DNA from: Clostridiales bacterium
GTDB taxonomy: Bacteria; Bacillota; Clostridia; Lachnospirales; Lachnospiraceae
Length of the DNA: 43,482 nt
Reading direction: 5' to 3'
Assembly (NCBI GenBank): GCA_018372435.1
Contig: JAHAJA010000036.1
Coordinates: 1 to 43,482 of the forward strand
Positions 25,945-35,213 of this stretch are shown one piece after another; position 1 is the first letter of the stretch; every line of letters begins with the position of its first letter. The position numbers and the translations under genes are program-made. The notes under the pieces were generated by a model. It saw nothing but the letters and a program-made list of their open reading frames with translations, was not told the DNA's origin and made no database searches.

Positions 25945-28900
25945 TTATTCTTCAAAATCCTCATCACTACTAATATCCACTTCCATGTCATCTTCTGTAT
26001 CAAAACCATCGAAAACAGTTCCCTCTTCATCATCTGCTGAAGTTTCTGTGAATCCTGCATCTGCAAACGGTTCGTCATCAAAGCGGAAATTATCATCTCC
26101 TTCGATTAATGGAGTTAAGTCTTCTTCACCGTAATCGATTGTTTCTGTCATCTGAATTTCGTCACCATTTTCATCAAGTACAGTAACATCAAGTGCAAGT
26201 GATTGTAATTCCTTAAGAAGTACCTTGAAGGATTCTGGAATACCAGGTTCTGATATATTCTCACCTTTAATAATTGCCTCATAAGTCTTAACACGACCAA
26301 CAACATCATCAGATTTAACAGTTAAGATTTCTTGTAATGTGTAAGCAGCACCATAAGCTTCTAGTGCCCAAACTTCCATCTCACCAAATCTCTGTCCACC
26401 GAATTGTGCTTTACCACCAAGTGGCTGTTGTGTTACTAATGAGTAAGGACCAGTAGAACGAGCATGAATCTTATCATCTACCAAGTGGTGAAGTTTCAAG
26501 TAGTGCATGAAACCAACTGTAACAGCGCCATCGAAGTATTCTCCAGTACGACCGTCACGAAGTTTTACCTTACCATCTCTATTAATTGGAACACCTTCCC
26601 ATTCTTTACGGTAATCCTTATTGTTTTCAAGGAATTCCATAGTCTCTGGATTAAGTGTGTCTTTGTGTTTGTTATAGAATTCTTCCCATGAAGAATTAAC
26701 GTAATCGTTAGCAAGTTCAAGAGTATCCATGATATCAAACTCGTTAGCGCCATCGAATACAGGAGTCGATACTTTGAATCCAAGTGCTGTAGCAGCAAGA
26801 CTTAAATGGATTTCAAGGACCTGACCAATGTTCATACGTGAAGGTACGCCTAGAGGGTTAAGAACGATATCAAGTGGACGACCATTTGGTAAGAATGGCA
26901 TATCTTCTGCTGGTAATACACGGGAAACAACACCCTTATTACCATGTCGGCCGGCCATCTTATCACCAACTTGGATCTTTCTCTTTTGAGCAATGTACAC
27001 ACGTACTGTTTCGTTAACACCTGGAGATAATTCATCTCCGTTTTCTCTAGTAAATACTTTGGCATCAACGATAATACCGAATTCACCATGAGGTACGCGA
27101 AGTGAAGTATCACGAACTTCTCTTGCTTTCTCTCCAAAGATTGCACGAAGAAGTCTTTCTTCTGCTGTTAATTCTGTTTCACCCTTAGGTGTAACTTTAC
27201 CAACAAGGATATCTCCCGCACGTACTTCCGCACCAATACGGATGATACCTCTTTCATCAAGATCTTTTAATGCATCATCACCAACGCCTGGAACATCTCT
27301 TGTGATTTCTTCAGGTCCAAGTTTTGTATCACGTGATTCTGCTTCGTATTCTTCAATATGGATTGATGTATAAACATCTTCCTGTACTAATCTTTCACTT
27401 AAAAGTACCGCATCTTCGTAGTTGTAACCTTCCCAAGTCATGAAACCGATAAGAGGGTTTTTACCAAGTGCTAATTCACCTTTTGAAATAGATGGACCAT
27501 CTGCGATAACTTGACCAGCATGCACTCTATCACCTTTGAAAACAACTGTTCTTTGGTTCAAGCAGTTACTTTGGTTACTTCTAAGGAATTTGGAAACTTT
27601 ATATACGTCTCTTGTATTATCATCGTTTTTAATAATGATTTCAGTAGCTGTTGCTTTTTCTACAACACCATCTTTCTTAGAAACAACACAGTTACCAGAG
27701 TCAACGGCAGCCTTACTTTCCATACCAGTACCAACAACTGGAGATTCTGTAATTAATAGTGGAACGGCCTGACGTTGCATGTTGGATCCCATAAGGGCAC
27801 GGTTCGCATCATCGTTTTGAAGGAAAGGAATCATGGCTGTCGCTACGGAGAATACCATCTTAGGAGATACGTCCATTAAGTCAATCTTAGATTTTTCAAA
27901 CTCTGAAGTTTCTTCTCTATAACGACCTGAGATATTACTACGTACGAAGTATCCATCATCATCTAACTCTTCATTGGCTTGTGCTACTACATATTTATCT
28001 TCTTCATCCGCTGTCAAATAAACAACTTCATCAATTACTCTTGGATTCTTAGGATCAGACTTGTCAACTTTTCTATATGGAGCTTCTACGAAACCATATT
28101 CGTTGATTCTCGCATAAGATGCAAGTGAGTTAATAAGACCGATGTTTGGACCTTCAGGAGTTTCGATCGGACACATTCTACCATAGTGAGTATAATGAAC
28201 GTCACGAACCTCGAATCCGGCTCTATCTCTTGATAAACCACCAGGTCCAAGTGCAGATAAACGTCTCTTATGTGTCAATTCACTAAGAGGGTTATTCTGA
28301 TCCATGAACTGTGACAACTGTGAACTACCAAAGAATTCTTTGACAGCAGCTGTGACAGGTTTAATATTAATTAAGGATTGTGGAGATACTACTTCTAGAT
28401 CTTGAGTTGTCATTCTTTCACGAACAACACGTTCCATTCTTGAAAGACCAATTCTATATTGGTTTTGTAGCAACTCACCAACCGCTCTAATTCTTCTGTT
28501 TCCTAAATGATCGATATCATCATCTGTTCCAATTCCATGCTCTAAATGCATGTTATAGTTAATAGAAGCAATGATATCGTCTTTAGTAATATGTTTAGGA
28601 ATTAACTCATTGATGTTTTTCTTAACAGCAAGGATGATATCTTCTGTGTTTGAATTTTCATCTAAAATTGCTTTTAATACTGGATAATAAACATCTTCTG
28701 TAATACCTAGCTCTTCTTTATCTACATCAACATATGCTGCTAAATCTACCATTAAGTTAGAAAGTACTTTAACATTTCTCTCTTCTGTTTGAACAAAAAC
28801 ATATGGTACACCAGCATTTTGAATCTCTACTGCAAGTTTTTCTGATACGAAAGTTCCTGCTTCTGCAACTACTTCACCAGTTTCCATGTTTACAACATCT

Positions 28901-29787
28901 TCTGATAAAGTAAATCCAGTAATTCTGTTCTTTAGAGCTAATTTTTTGTTGAATTTGTAACGACCAACTTTAGCAAGATCATATCTTCTAGCATCAAAGA
29001 ACATGCTATTGATTAAACTCTCAGCACTTTCCACTGAAAGTGGTTCGCCTGGACGAAGCTTTTTATAGAGTTCTAATAAACCGTCTTGGTAGTTATCTGA
29101 AGTATCTTTTGTGATACTAGCAAGAATTTTTGGTTCTTCACCAAATAAATCTAAGATTTCTTGGTTTGTTCCAAATCCAAGAGCACGAATAAGAACTGTA
29201 ATAGGTACCTTTCTGTTTCTATCTACACGAACATAGAAAACATCGTTTGAGTCTGTTTCATACTCTAACCAAGCACCCCTATTAGGAATAACTGTACTTG
29301 AGTATAATTCTTTACCGATCTTGTCGTGTCCAACTGCATAATAGATTCCAGGGGAACGTACTAACTGGCTAACGATAACACGCTCAGCACCATTAATAAC
29401 GAAAGTACCTGTTTCTGTCATTAAAGGCAAATCACCCATGAAAATATCATGTTCATTAATCTCGTCATTTTCTTTGTTATGAAGTCTGACTTTTACTTTA
29501 AGTGGTGCGGCATAAGTAGCATCTCTAACCTTACACTCTTCAATTGAATACTTAACATCATCTTCGCATAAAGTAAAATCAACGAACTCTAAACTTAAGT
29601 GTCCGCTGTAATCTGCGATAGGAGAGATGTCTTCAAAGACTTCGTATAGTCCTTCTTCTAAGAACCATCTATAAGAGTCTTTCTGTACTTCAATGAGATT
29701 AGGCATATCAAGTACTTCTTTTTGCTTTGAGTAACTCATTCTCATGCCGTTACCAACTTTAATTGGACGTATTCTATTTTTATCCAT
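25945..29787 (-). CDS. rpoB: RNA polymerase beta subunit
   Basis: The beta subunit, with the rifampicin-binding pocket and much of the catalytic channel. The rif cluster reads FFGSSQLSQFMDQNNPLSELTHKRRLSALGPGG, in pieces as FFGSSQLSQFMDQ, NPLSELTHKRR and LSALGPGGL, with sensitive-type residues. GEMEVWALEAYGAA and the KMAGRHGNKG catalytic segment are intact. A GTG at 29799 directly abuts the AAGGGG site, so the ATG at 29787 (MDKNRIRPIKVGNGMR), 11 bases downstream, is preferred; this gives 1280 residues. The C-terminal ~65 residues are strongly acidic. rplJ-rplL do not precede it; the next gene upstream is divergent. Confidence 0.97.
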   Translation of the reverse strand: MDKNRIRPIKVGNGMRMSYSKQKEVLDMPNLIEVQKDSYRWFLEEGLYEVFEDISPIADYSGHLSLEFVDFTLCEDDVKYSIEECKVRDATYAAPLKVKVRLHNKENDEINEHDIFMGDLPLMTETGTFVINGAERVIVSQLVRSPGIYYAVGHDKIGKELYSSTVIPNRGAWLEYETDSNDVFYVRVDRNRKVPITVLIRALGFGTNQEILDLFGEEPKILASITKDTSDNYQDGLLELYKKLRPGEPLSVESAESLINSMFFDARRYDLAKVGRYKFNKKLALKNRITGFTLSEDVVNMETGEVVAEAGTFVSEKLAVEIQNAGVPYVFVQTEERNVKVLSNLMVDLAAYVDVDKEELGITEDVYYPVLKAILDENSNTEDIILAVKKNINELIPKHITKDDIIASINYNMHLEHGIGTDDDIDHLGNRRIRAVGELLQNQYRIGLSRMERVVRERMTTQDLEVVSPQSLINIKPVTAAVKEFFGSSQLSQFMDQNNPLSELTHKRRLSALGPGGLSRDRAGFEVRDVHYTHYGRMCPIETPEGPNIGLINSLASYARINEYGFVEAPYRKVDKSDPKNPRVIDEVVYLTADEEDKYVVAQANEELDDDGYFVRSNISGRYREETSEFEKSKIDLMDVSPKMVFSVATAMIPFLQNDDANRALMGSNMQRQAVPLLITESPVVGTGMESKAAVDSGNCVVSKKDGVVEKATATEIIIKNDDNTRDVYKVSKFLRSNQSNCLNQRTVVFKGDRVHAGQVIADGPSISKGELALGKNPLIGFMTWEGYNYEDAVLLSERLVQEDVYTSIHIEEYEAESRDTKLGPEEITRDVPGVGDDALKDLDERGIIRIGAEVRAGDILVGKVTPKGETELTAEERLLRAIFGEKAREVRDTSLRVPHGEFGIIVDAKVFTRENGDELSPGVNETVRVYIAQKRKIQVGDKMAGRHGNKGVVSRVLPAEDMPFLPNGRPLDIVLNPLGVPSRMNIGQVLEIHLSLAATALGFKVSTPVFDGANEFDIMDTLELANDYVNSSWEEFYNKHKDTLNPETMEFLENNKDYRKEWEGVPINRDGKVKLRDGRTGEYFDGAVTVGFMHYLKLHHLVDDKIHARSTGPYSLVTQQPLGGKAQFGGQRFGEMEVWALEAYGAAYTLQEILTVKSDDVVGRVKTYEAIIKGENISEPGIPESFKVLLKELQSLALDVTVLDENGDEIQMTETIDYGEEDLTPLIEGDDNFRFDDEPFADAGFTETSADDEEGTVFDGFDTEDDMEVDISSDEDFEE

Positions 29788-29880
29788 TGACGTTTTCACC
29801 CCTTGAAATTTTTATATGAATGTGCTATAATCAACACATATTCGATTTAAAGCACAAGACACCACAATAGTGCATTTTTC

Positions 29881-29909
29881 ATGTTAGCATATATATCAGA
29901 ACTTGTCAA
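29881..29909 (-). promoter_or_regulatory. Promoter of rpoBC
   Basis: On the minus strand TTGACA (29904-29909), 17 bases, TAACAT (29881-29886). The leader is about 85 bases. This shows rpoBC is its own transcription unit here. The rest of the 29788-30202 gap is AT-rich with no other clear feature apart from the hairpin at 29909-29932. Confidence 0.8.
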
Positions 29910-29932
29910 CACTCTTTTTAGAGTGTTTTTTT
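29909..29932 (+). terminator. Plus-strand terminator-like hairpin beside the rpoB promoter
   Basis: A 7-bp perfect stem ACACTCT/AGAGTGT with loop TTTT is followed by TTTTTTT on the plus strand. It touches the -35 box of the rpoB promoter. It could stop antisense transcription running out of rpoB towards the DUF2089 gene. Confidence 0.5.
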
Positions 29933-30202
29933 GTATTCTTTTATACACTACAGAAGTGTATAAACTATACTATTTGAAGTTAGTATTAACTTTATTGTTT
30001 CTAGCTTGTGATTTGTCTACTAATATGTTATTCTTCATATTATATAGAAGAAACACTGGTTCTTTTATTTAACAAAATAATTGTTTCTTTTTTTCCATCA
30101 TTGGTATCTTTATACAGTAAAATAGCATTCAATATTTAAGTATACCCCATTTTTTGCACATTCATAAGCAAATATCCAAAATAAAATGAAAGGTTGATTC
30201 AC

Positions 30203-30934
30203 ATGCATACAGAAATTATTGGTCATTGCCCTATATGTAACGAAAAACTAATTGCAACCCGCCTTACTTGTAAACATTGTGGTCTAGAATTAACAAATGA
30301 TTTCTCCCTAAGCAAGTTCAACTATCTTGCTTATGAAGACTTACAATTCATCGAGTATTATCTCAAATGCCGTGGAAATCTAAAAGAATTGATGCAACAA
30401 TTAGGATTGTCGTATCCTGCGGCAAAGAAACGCCTCGATCAAGTATTAGAGCGATTAGGATATTCAACCGCTTATTCTGACACATATAATATAGAAGTAA
30501 TTGTCGAAACTCTTCCTATATATAAGGATGAAAGTCTAGCAACCAAACAAATAAAAACCAAGCTAAACAAATCAAAGGGGTTAGCAGATATTAGTTTAAC
30601 TACCAACAAAACCTTTACAATCTACTATGAAGAGTTTGGTAATGGTATCTATGCTTCTAATCTTCCTAAAGGAAACCTGCTAACCTGGAAAGCCTTCGAC
30701 TCGGCTATCGAACTACTTAACAAATCAGGAGGAAGAGCTTCAAAGGGAAATGCAATGAAATCAAAGCTTGGCGAAGAACACCTCACGTTAGATACTGTAG
30801 AAGGATACGTCGCAAACAAAGCATACGGCGTAGCACTTGGTGAATCCGTACTACGCCGTATCTCTGCTCTTTCCTCCATATTAGAATGGTGTGGTTTATG
30901 TAAAAATGGCTATGGATACTTAGAGCTCAAATAA
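30203..30934 (+). CDS. DUF2089-type zinc-ribbon/helix-turn-helix protein
   Basis: A 243-residue probable DNA-binding regulator. A zinc ribbon near the start is formed by CPICNEKL and CKHCGLEL (two Cys pairs about 13 residues apart). It is followed by a sigma-like helical region, EDLQFIEYYLKCRGNLKELM then LGLSYPAAKKRLDQVLERLG, as in DUF2089 proteins. The C-terminal ~120 residues are of no family I recognise and include a basic Gly/Ser/Lys stretch. AAAGG lies nine bases before the ATG at 30203; a TTG at 30194 is in frame but too close. It is divergent from rpoB and converges on the SGNH gene with only 8 bases between. Confidence 0.75.
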   Translation: MHTEIIGHCPICNEKLIATRLTCKHCGLELTNDFSLSKFNYLAYEDLQFIEYYLKCRGNLKELMQQLGLSYPAAKKRLDQVLERLGYSTAYSDTYNIEVIVETLPIYKDESLATKQIKTKLNKSKGLADISLTTNKTFTIYYEEFGNGIYASNLPKGNLLTWKAFDSAIELLNKSGGRASKGNAMKSKLGEEHLTLDTVEGYVANKAYGVALGESVLRRISALSSILEWCGLCKNGYGYLELK

Positions 30935-30942
30935 CCAGTAAC

Positions 30943-31689
30943 CTATCTATTAATGGTTTCATAAACACATTGTTTAATCACTTCAATACCTTCTGTCTCT
31001 GCACCTTCAGGGAGGAAGGTATTCTCACGAATATCCTTTTTAAATAAGAAGGAATAAATTACTGCTGATAATAAATATCGTCCGTAAATCATATCCATAT
31101 GAAATCCATCTCTACATAAGGATTTCTCCCCTAATTCATAGCGAAATGGCTTTCTCTTCCTTACAGATTGTATGATATCTCCACTAGGTATTAAACGCAG
31201 TCCAGTTCGTCTCGCCGCTTCTTCATAACAATCGCTTAACTGATTATACATCTGTTGTTGATTGCAATTATATCTAGGGAACTCTCCATGATCACTATCT
31301 TGTTCATATGCCCATGTTTTTTGCAATAAACATTCTGCATCTGGAACCTTAGATTTAACATAATCTAATAATTGTTCTAAATAAGGAAAATACGTTTCTT
31401 TAATTCCACTATCATGACTTGCTTGTTGCGTTATTATATAGTCCCAATCATCTTCCATTAACATTTCATTAATTGATACATAACGTTCTGTTGATATACC
31501 ATTTTCTTCATACATGTAATCTTTTGCTTCTGCTTTAACATTATTCCAGTGACGTTGTAAAGAACAACCACCTATATATAAATTAACTGCCTTTAATTCA
31601 ATATCTCCAGCCTTTGCCAAATCATGAAGATAATAAAAGCTATCTTGTGTAAAACTATTTCCGATTGCTAGTACTTTAATCTCTTTCAT
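30943..31689 (-). CDS. SGNH/GDSL-type hydrolase (DUF4886)
   Basis: A cytoplasmic 248-residue esterase-like protein. Block I is LAIGNSFTQDS with the nucleophilic Ser, the oxyanion glycine is in IGGCSLQRHW, the third block is ITQQASHDSG in place of a classical GxND, and DGFHMD near the C-terminus supplies the catalytic Asp-His pair. This is the DUF4886 branch of the SGNH hydrolases, often encoded with glycoside catabolism genes. No signal peptide is present. It is downstream of the GH3 gene on the same strand with no strong terminator between, so it probably belongs to the same transcript and may remove acyl groups from the imported sugar. The substrate is not proven. Confidence 0.8.
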   Translation of the reverse strand: MKEIKVLAIGNSFTQDSFYYLHDLAKAGDIELKAVNLYIGGCSLQRHWNNVKAEAKDYMYEENGISTERYVSINEMLMEDDWDYIITQQASHDSGIKETYFPYLEQLLDYVKSKVPDAECLLQKTWAYEQDSDHGEFPRYNCNQQQMYNQLSDCYEEAARRTGLRLIPSGDIIQSVRKRKPFRYELGEKSLCRDGFHMDMIYGRYLLSAVIYSFLFKKDIRENTFLPEGAETEGIEVIKQCVYETINR

Positions 31690-31780
31690 CTCTTTATGGT
31701 TTCCTTTCTTCTTCCTATATTAATTAGGCCGACGAAACAAATTATCTCGCCGACCCAATACTGAACTTTATTAGATATAG

Positions 31781-31798
31781 TCTGTAACCCGTTACAGA
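31781..31798 (-). other. Hairpin after the GH3 gene
   Basis: Perfect 8-bp stem TCTGTAAC/GTTACAGA with a 2-base loop, 7 bases past the GH3 stop. No T tract follows on the minus strand, so readthrough into the SGNH gene is likely. Confidence 0.4.
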
Positions 31799-31805
31799 TT
31801 ACTTT

Positions 31806-34010
31806 CTAGATCAATTCAAACGTTACATATTCTTCTGTACTACTATCTGTACCAATATAAACATGGAATTCACCAGGTTCACTACCAAAGCTCATATCAA
31901 CTTTGCAGAAACGTAACATTTCTTCATTAATATTGAAGGAAATTGTTCTTTCTTCTCCTGGTTGTAATGTAACCTTTTGATAATCCTTTAATTCTTTTCT
32001 TGGACGAACTACGCTTCCGAAACAATCTCTGATATATAATTGTATAGTTTCCGTACCAGTACGATCACCAGTATTCTTAAGCGTTATACTAGCAGTGATT
32101 TGCTCATCTGCTGTCATCTGATTCTTGTTTATTCTAAGATCAGAGTAAGCGAATGTTGTATAGCTAAGTCCGTATCCAAAAGGATATAAAGGAGTGTTTG
32201 GAATATCTCTATAATTAGAACGATACATTACTACGTCTGACTTCGGATCAAAAGGTCTTCCTGTAAAGTATTCATTATAATGAACTGGAACTTGTCCCAC
32301 ATTGTAAGGGAAGCTCATAGGAAGTTTTCCACTTGGATTGAAGTTACCTGTAAGAGCGTTAGCGATTGCATTACCGCCTTCTGTTCCTGGCATCCATACA
32401 GTTAAGATTGCTTTTGATTTTTCTGAAACTTCACGTAAATCTAATGGTCTTCCTGTAAACAGAACAACAGCAATGTTAGGATTCACTTCATGAACAGCGC
32501 GAAGTAATCTTTGTTGTACTTCTGGAAGCAGTAAATCTGTTCTACTAGCCGCTTCACCTGACATTACTCTGTGTTCACCAATAGCAAGGATAACTTTATC
32601 CGCACCTTTTGCCGCTTCAACTGCTTCTGCAAGCATTCTCTCTTCATCTGCTTTTGAAACTTCTTTTACATGGTGCTTCGGAATCAACTTGTAATCCTCG
32701 GCTCCAAGAACTGGAGAACCTTGTGTAAATGTCATATCATATACGCCTTCATATTTAGCAAAAGCATCTGCAATAGAAACCGAATCCTCGTCTTTAGCAA
32801 GCATTGACCATGCACCATAGATTTCTTTCTCCGGTACAAAAGGTCCAATGAAAGCTACCTTCTCATCCTTCTTAAGTGGTAAGATTCCATCATTCTCAAG
32901 TAATACAAATGATTTCTCAGCAGCTTCTAATGCTGCCTTTCTATGCTCTTCACATAAGATAACTTCTTTTTCTTTAATTGGATCTGCATCCTTATATGGG
33001 TTTTCAAATAAACCTAATTTATTCTTAAGCGTTAAGATACGAAGAACTGATTCATCTAATAGACTTTCGTCAACTTTACCACTCTCAATTAAAGCAGCAA
33101 GCTCTTTACTATAGATGCCTGTCATCATATCAATGTCTACACCAGCCTTGATTGCAAGTTCTGCAGCTTGCTTACGGTCCTTTGCATAACCATGATAAAT
33201 TATTTCTTCAATTGCTGTCCAGTCAGAGATTAATACTCCATCAAATCCCATCTCATCACGTAATACATCTCTCATTAACCATTCGTTCCCTGTAGCTGGA
33301 ACTCCATTTAATGTATTGAACGATGTCATAACCATCTCTACGCCAGCATCTATTGCTACTTTGTAAGCTGGAAGGTAATAGCCACGTAATGTATTCTCTG
33401 ATAACTCAACTGTATTATACTCTCTACCTGCTGTTGGTGCACCATATGCTGCAAAATGTTTTACACATGCAGCGATATTATATTCCTGTCCAACATCGTC
33501 ACCTTGAAAACCTTCCACCATAGCTTTCGCAAAATCACCATTAAGTTTTCCATCTTCTCCTGTAGACTCCATAACACGTCCCCATCTTGCATCTCTTACA
33601 AGATCAACCATCGGGGCAAATGTTACATGTATACCAGATACCGCTGATTCTTTTGCAGCAATCTGAGCTAGACGTTTTGAAAGTTCTGGTTCAAATGTTG
33701 CTCCCTGTCCTAATGGAATTGGGAAAATTGTGCGGAATCCATTGATTACGTCAAACATAAACATTAAAGGAATATTATGTGGATGCTTCTCCATGTATGC
33801 ATCTTGAATTTCCTTAAATTTCTCTGCACCTAAGAGACCTATTACTGTTCCAGCCTCCGCAATACTCTCCTCTGTAATACCATTCTCTCTAATTGGACCA
33901 GTAAGTATTGCATCATCTATATAAAACCCACTTGTCACTTGTAATAATTGGTTGACCTTTTCTGTTAGGCTCATATCTTTTACTAAATTAATTAAGTCTT
34001 GTTGATTCAT
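31806..34010 (-). CDS. GH3 beta-glucosidase
   Basis: A cytoplasmic glycoside hydrolase family 3 enzyme of 734 residues with no signal peptide. The N-terminal barrel carries KHFAAYG (184-190) and the nucleophile D263 in GVLISDWTAIEE. The second domain holds SGEAASR, with E486 a likely acid/base, and a fibronectin-III-like domain ends the protein (FGYGLSYTTF onwards). AAAGGGCAGCGCG precedes the ATG at 34010; the frame continues upstream to 34049 without a ribosome binding site. In Listeria innocua a similar GH3 enzyme beside a 1,2-beta-oligoglucan phosphorylase hydrolyses sophorose-type sugars, which is the likely role here. It lies 44 bases after the LacI regulator gene. Confidence 0.9.
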   Translation of the reverse strand: MNQQDLINLVKDMSLTEKVNQLLQVTSGFYIDDAILTGPIRENGITEESIAEAGTVIGLLGAEKFKEIQDAYMEKHPHNIPLMFMFDVINGFRTIFPIPLGQGATFEPELSKRLAQIAAKESAVSGIHVTFAPMVDLVRDARWGRVMESTGEDGKLNGDFAKAMVEGFQGDDVGQEYNIAACVKHFAAYGAPTAGREYNTVELSENTLRGYYLPAYKVAIDAGVEMVMTSFNTLNGVPATGNEWLMRDVLRDEMGFDGVLISDWTAIEEIIYHGYAKDRKQAAELAIKAGVDIDMMTGIYSKELAALIESGKVDESLLDESVLRILTLKNKLGLFENPYKDADPIKEKEVILCEEHRKAALEAAEKSFVLLENDGILPLKKDEKVAFIGPFVPEKEIYGAWSMLAKDEDSVSIADAFAKYEGVYDMTFTQGSPVLGAEDYKLIPKHHVKEVSKADEERMLAEAVEAAKGADKVILAIGEHRVMSGEAASRTDLLLPEVQQRLLRAVHEVNPNIAVVLFTGRPLDLREVSEKSKAILTVWMPGTEGGNAIANALTGNFNPSGKLPMSFPYNVGQVPVHYNEYFTGRPFDPKSDVVMYRSNYRDIPNTPLYPFGYGLSYTTFAYSDLRINKNQMTADEQITASITLKNTGDRTGTETIQLYIRDCFGSVVRPRKELKDYQKVTLQPGEERTISFNINEEMLRFCKVDMSFGSEPGEFHVYIGTDSSTEEYVTFELI

Positions 34011-34054
34011 CGCGCTGCCCTTTCTATGTTGCCACATAACTATAAACAAAACGT

Positions 34055-35092
34055 TTAACTATCTTGTATCATCTTAACCGAGCCTCTCTTCATAATAACA
34101 GACTCGTATACCTTGTGCTGACTCTTTTCTCCATTCATCATACCATGCAATAGTGATACTGCAGACAACGCCATCTCCGTAGCTGGTTGATATACTGTAT
34201 CTAAAGCAGGGTTATAAAATTCTGTCATTTCAATACCATCAAAACCTACTATGGATATATCATCTGGAATCTTCTTGCCCACTGCTAGCGCTGCTTTTGC
34301 TGCTCCAATTGCTAATACATCAGAAAACGCAAAGACAGCTGTCATATCCGGATTTTTCAACATAAGCTGCTTCATCCCTTGGAATCCAACACGAAAACCA
34401 GTACCATTTACAGGTGCGCTTAAAGAAATGAGATTATCATCTAATGGAATTCCATTATCCTCTAGAGCTTTTTTATAACCTTGAAATCGCAAAATATTAG
34501 GAGTAATCACATTTCCGACATCTTTGTATAGAAACCCGATTTTTCTATGGCCCATATCGATTAGATATTGTGTTGCTTTATAAGCTTCTTTTTCATCATC
34601 AATAATTACACTAGAATATAGAGAAGGATCAACATTACCTTCTGTACTTACGGTAAGCAAAACACACGGAGTTCCCAGTTGTTTAAACTTTGCCTCTGTA
34701 TACGACGAATAAGAACCACCCATAATCATAACACCACACAGATTTCTATGCATAGATTCACTAATTGCTACATCTAGCTCGTCTTTCATGTCATCAACAT
34801 TTTGTATCAAAAGAGGAAATCCTCTTGAAGCCATCTCTATCTCTATTACATCAATCATTTTAGAAAAGAACGGATTGGAAATGTATTTTACAAAAAGCGC
34901 AATATTGTCCGATTGCGTCATCTTAAGATTTCTGGCATTATTATTAGGAATGTAATTATATTCATTAATTACATCCATTACCTTCTTCCGCGTTTTTTCA
35001 CTAACCGATCCTGTTTGATTGATAACACGTGAAACTGTAGCAATACCTACACCCGATAATCTTGCTATGTCTGTAATCGTGATATTCGCCAT
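34055..35092 (-). CDS. LacI-family transcriptional regulator
   Basis: A sugar-responsive repressor of 345 residues. The N-terminal helix-turn-helix ITDIARLSGVGIATVSRVIN is followed by the hinge helix region NNNARNLKM and a periplasmic-binding-protein-like effector domain (AVFAFSDVLAIGAAKA, ISIVGFDGIEMTEFYNP). GGGAGGTACAAA precedes the ATG at 35092; the frame extends to 35137 but without a site. It lies between the binding-protein gene and the GH3 gene and is the obvious candidate to bind the two matching operators at 38767-38796 and 38997-39026. The effector is probably a beta-1,2-glucooligosaccharide. Confidence 0.93.
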   Translation of the reverse strand: MANITITDIARLSGVGIATVSRVINQTGSVSEKTRKKVMDVINEYNYIPNNNARNLKMTQSDNIALFVKYISNPFFSKMIDVIEIEMASRGFPLLIQNVDDMKDELDVAISESMHRNLCGVMIMGGSYSSYTEAKFKQLGTPCVLLTVSTEGNVDPSLYSSVIIDDEKEAYKATQYLIDMGHRKIGFLYKDVGNVITPNILRFQGYKKALEDNGIPLDDNLISLSAPVNGTGFRVGFQGMKQLMLKNPDMTAVFAFSDVLAIGAAKAALAVGKKIPDDISIVGFDGIEMTEFYNPALDTVYQPATEMALSAVSLLHGMMNGEKSQHKVYESVIMKRGSVKMIQDS

Positions 35093-35129
35093 TTTGTACC
35101 TCCCATTAATTAAATTTATAATCAAAATA

Positions 35130-35156
35130 ACGGGCACACACTTGGTGTGTGTCCGT
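35130..35156. terminator. Second hairpin between binding-protein and lacI genes
   Basis: A 12-bp stem (one G-T pair) of alternating CA/GT, ACGGGCACACAC with GTGTGTGTCCGT and loop TTG. On the minus strand it is followed by TATTTTGATT, on the plus strand by TTTAT. Confidence 0.7.
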
Positions 35157-35161
35157 TTATT

Positions 35162-35198
35162 AGAAAAAGGCTGCTGTATATATTACGCAGCAGCCTTT
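35162..35198 (-). terminator. Terminator of the ABC importer operon
   Basis: An 11-bp perfect stem AAAGGCTGCTG/CAGCAGCCTTT followed on the minus strand by TTCTAAT, 16 bases past the binding-protein stop. Together with the next hairpin it separates the importer genes from lacI and the GH3 gene. Confidence 0.85.
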
Positions 35199-35213
35199 AA
35201 TAATCTCTTTAAC

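Noticed and set aside
31721..31756. GCCGACGA...GCCGACCC as a terminator stem after the GH3 gene
   Set aside because: The two halves are direct, not inverted, repeats and cannot pair.
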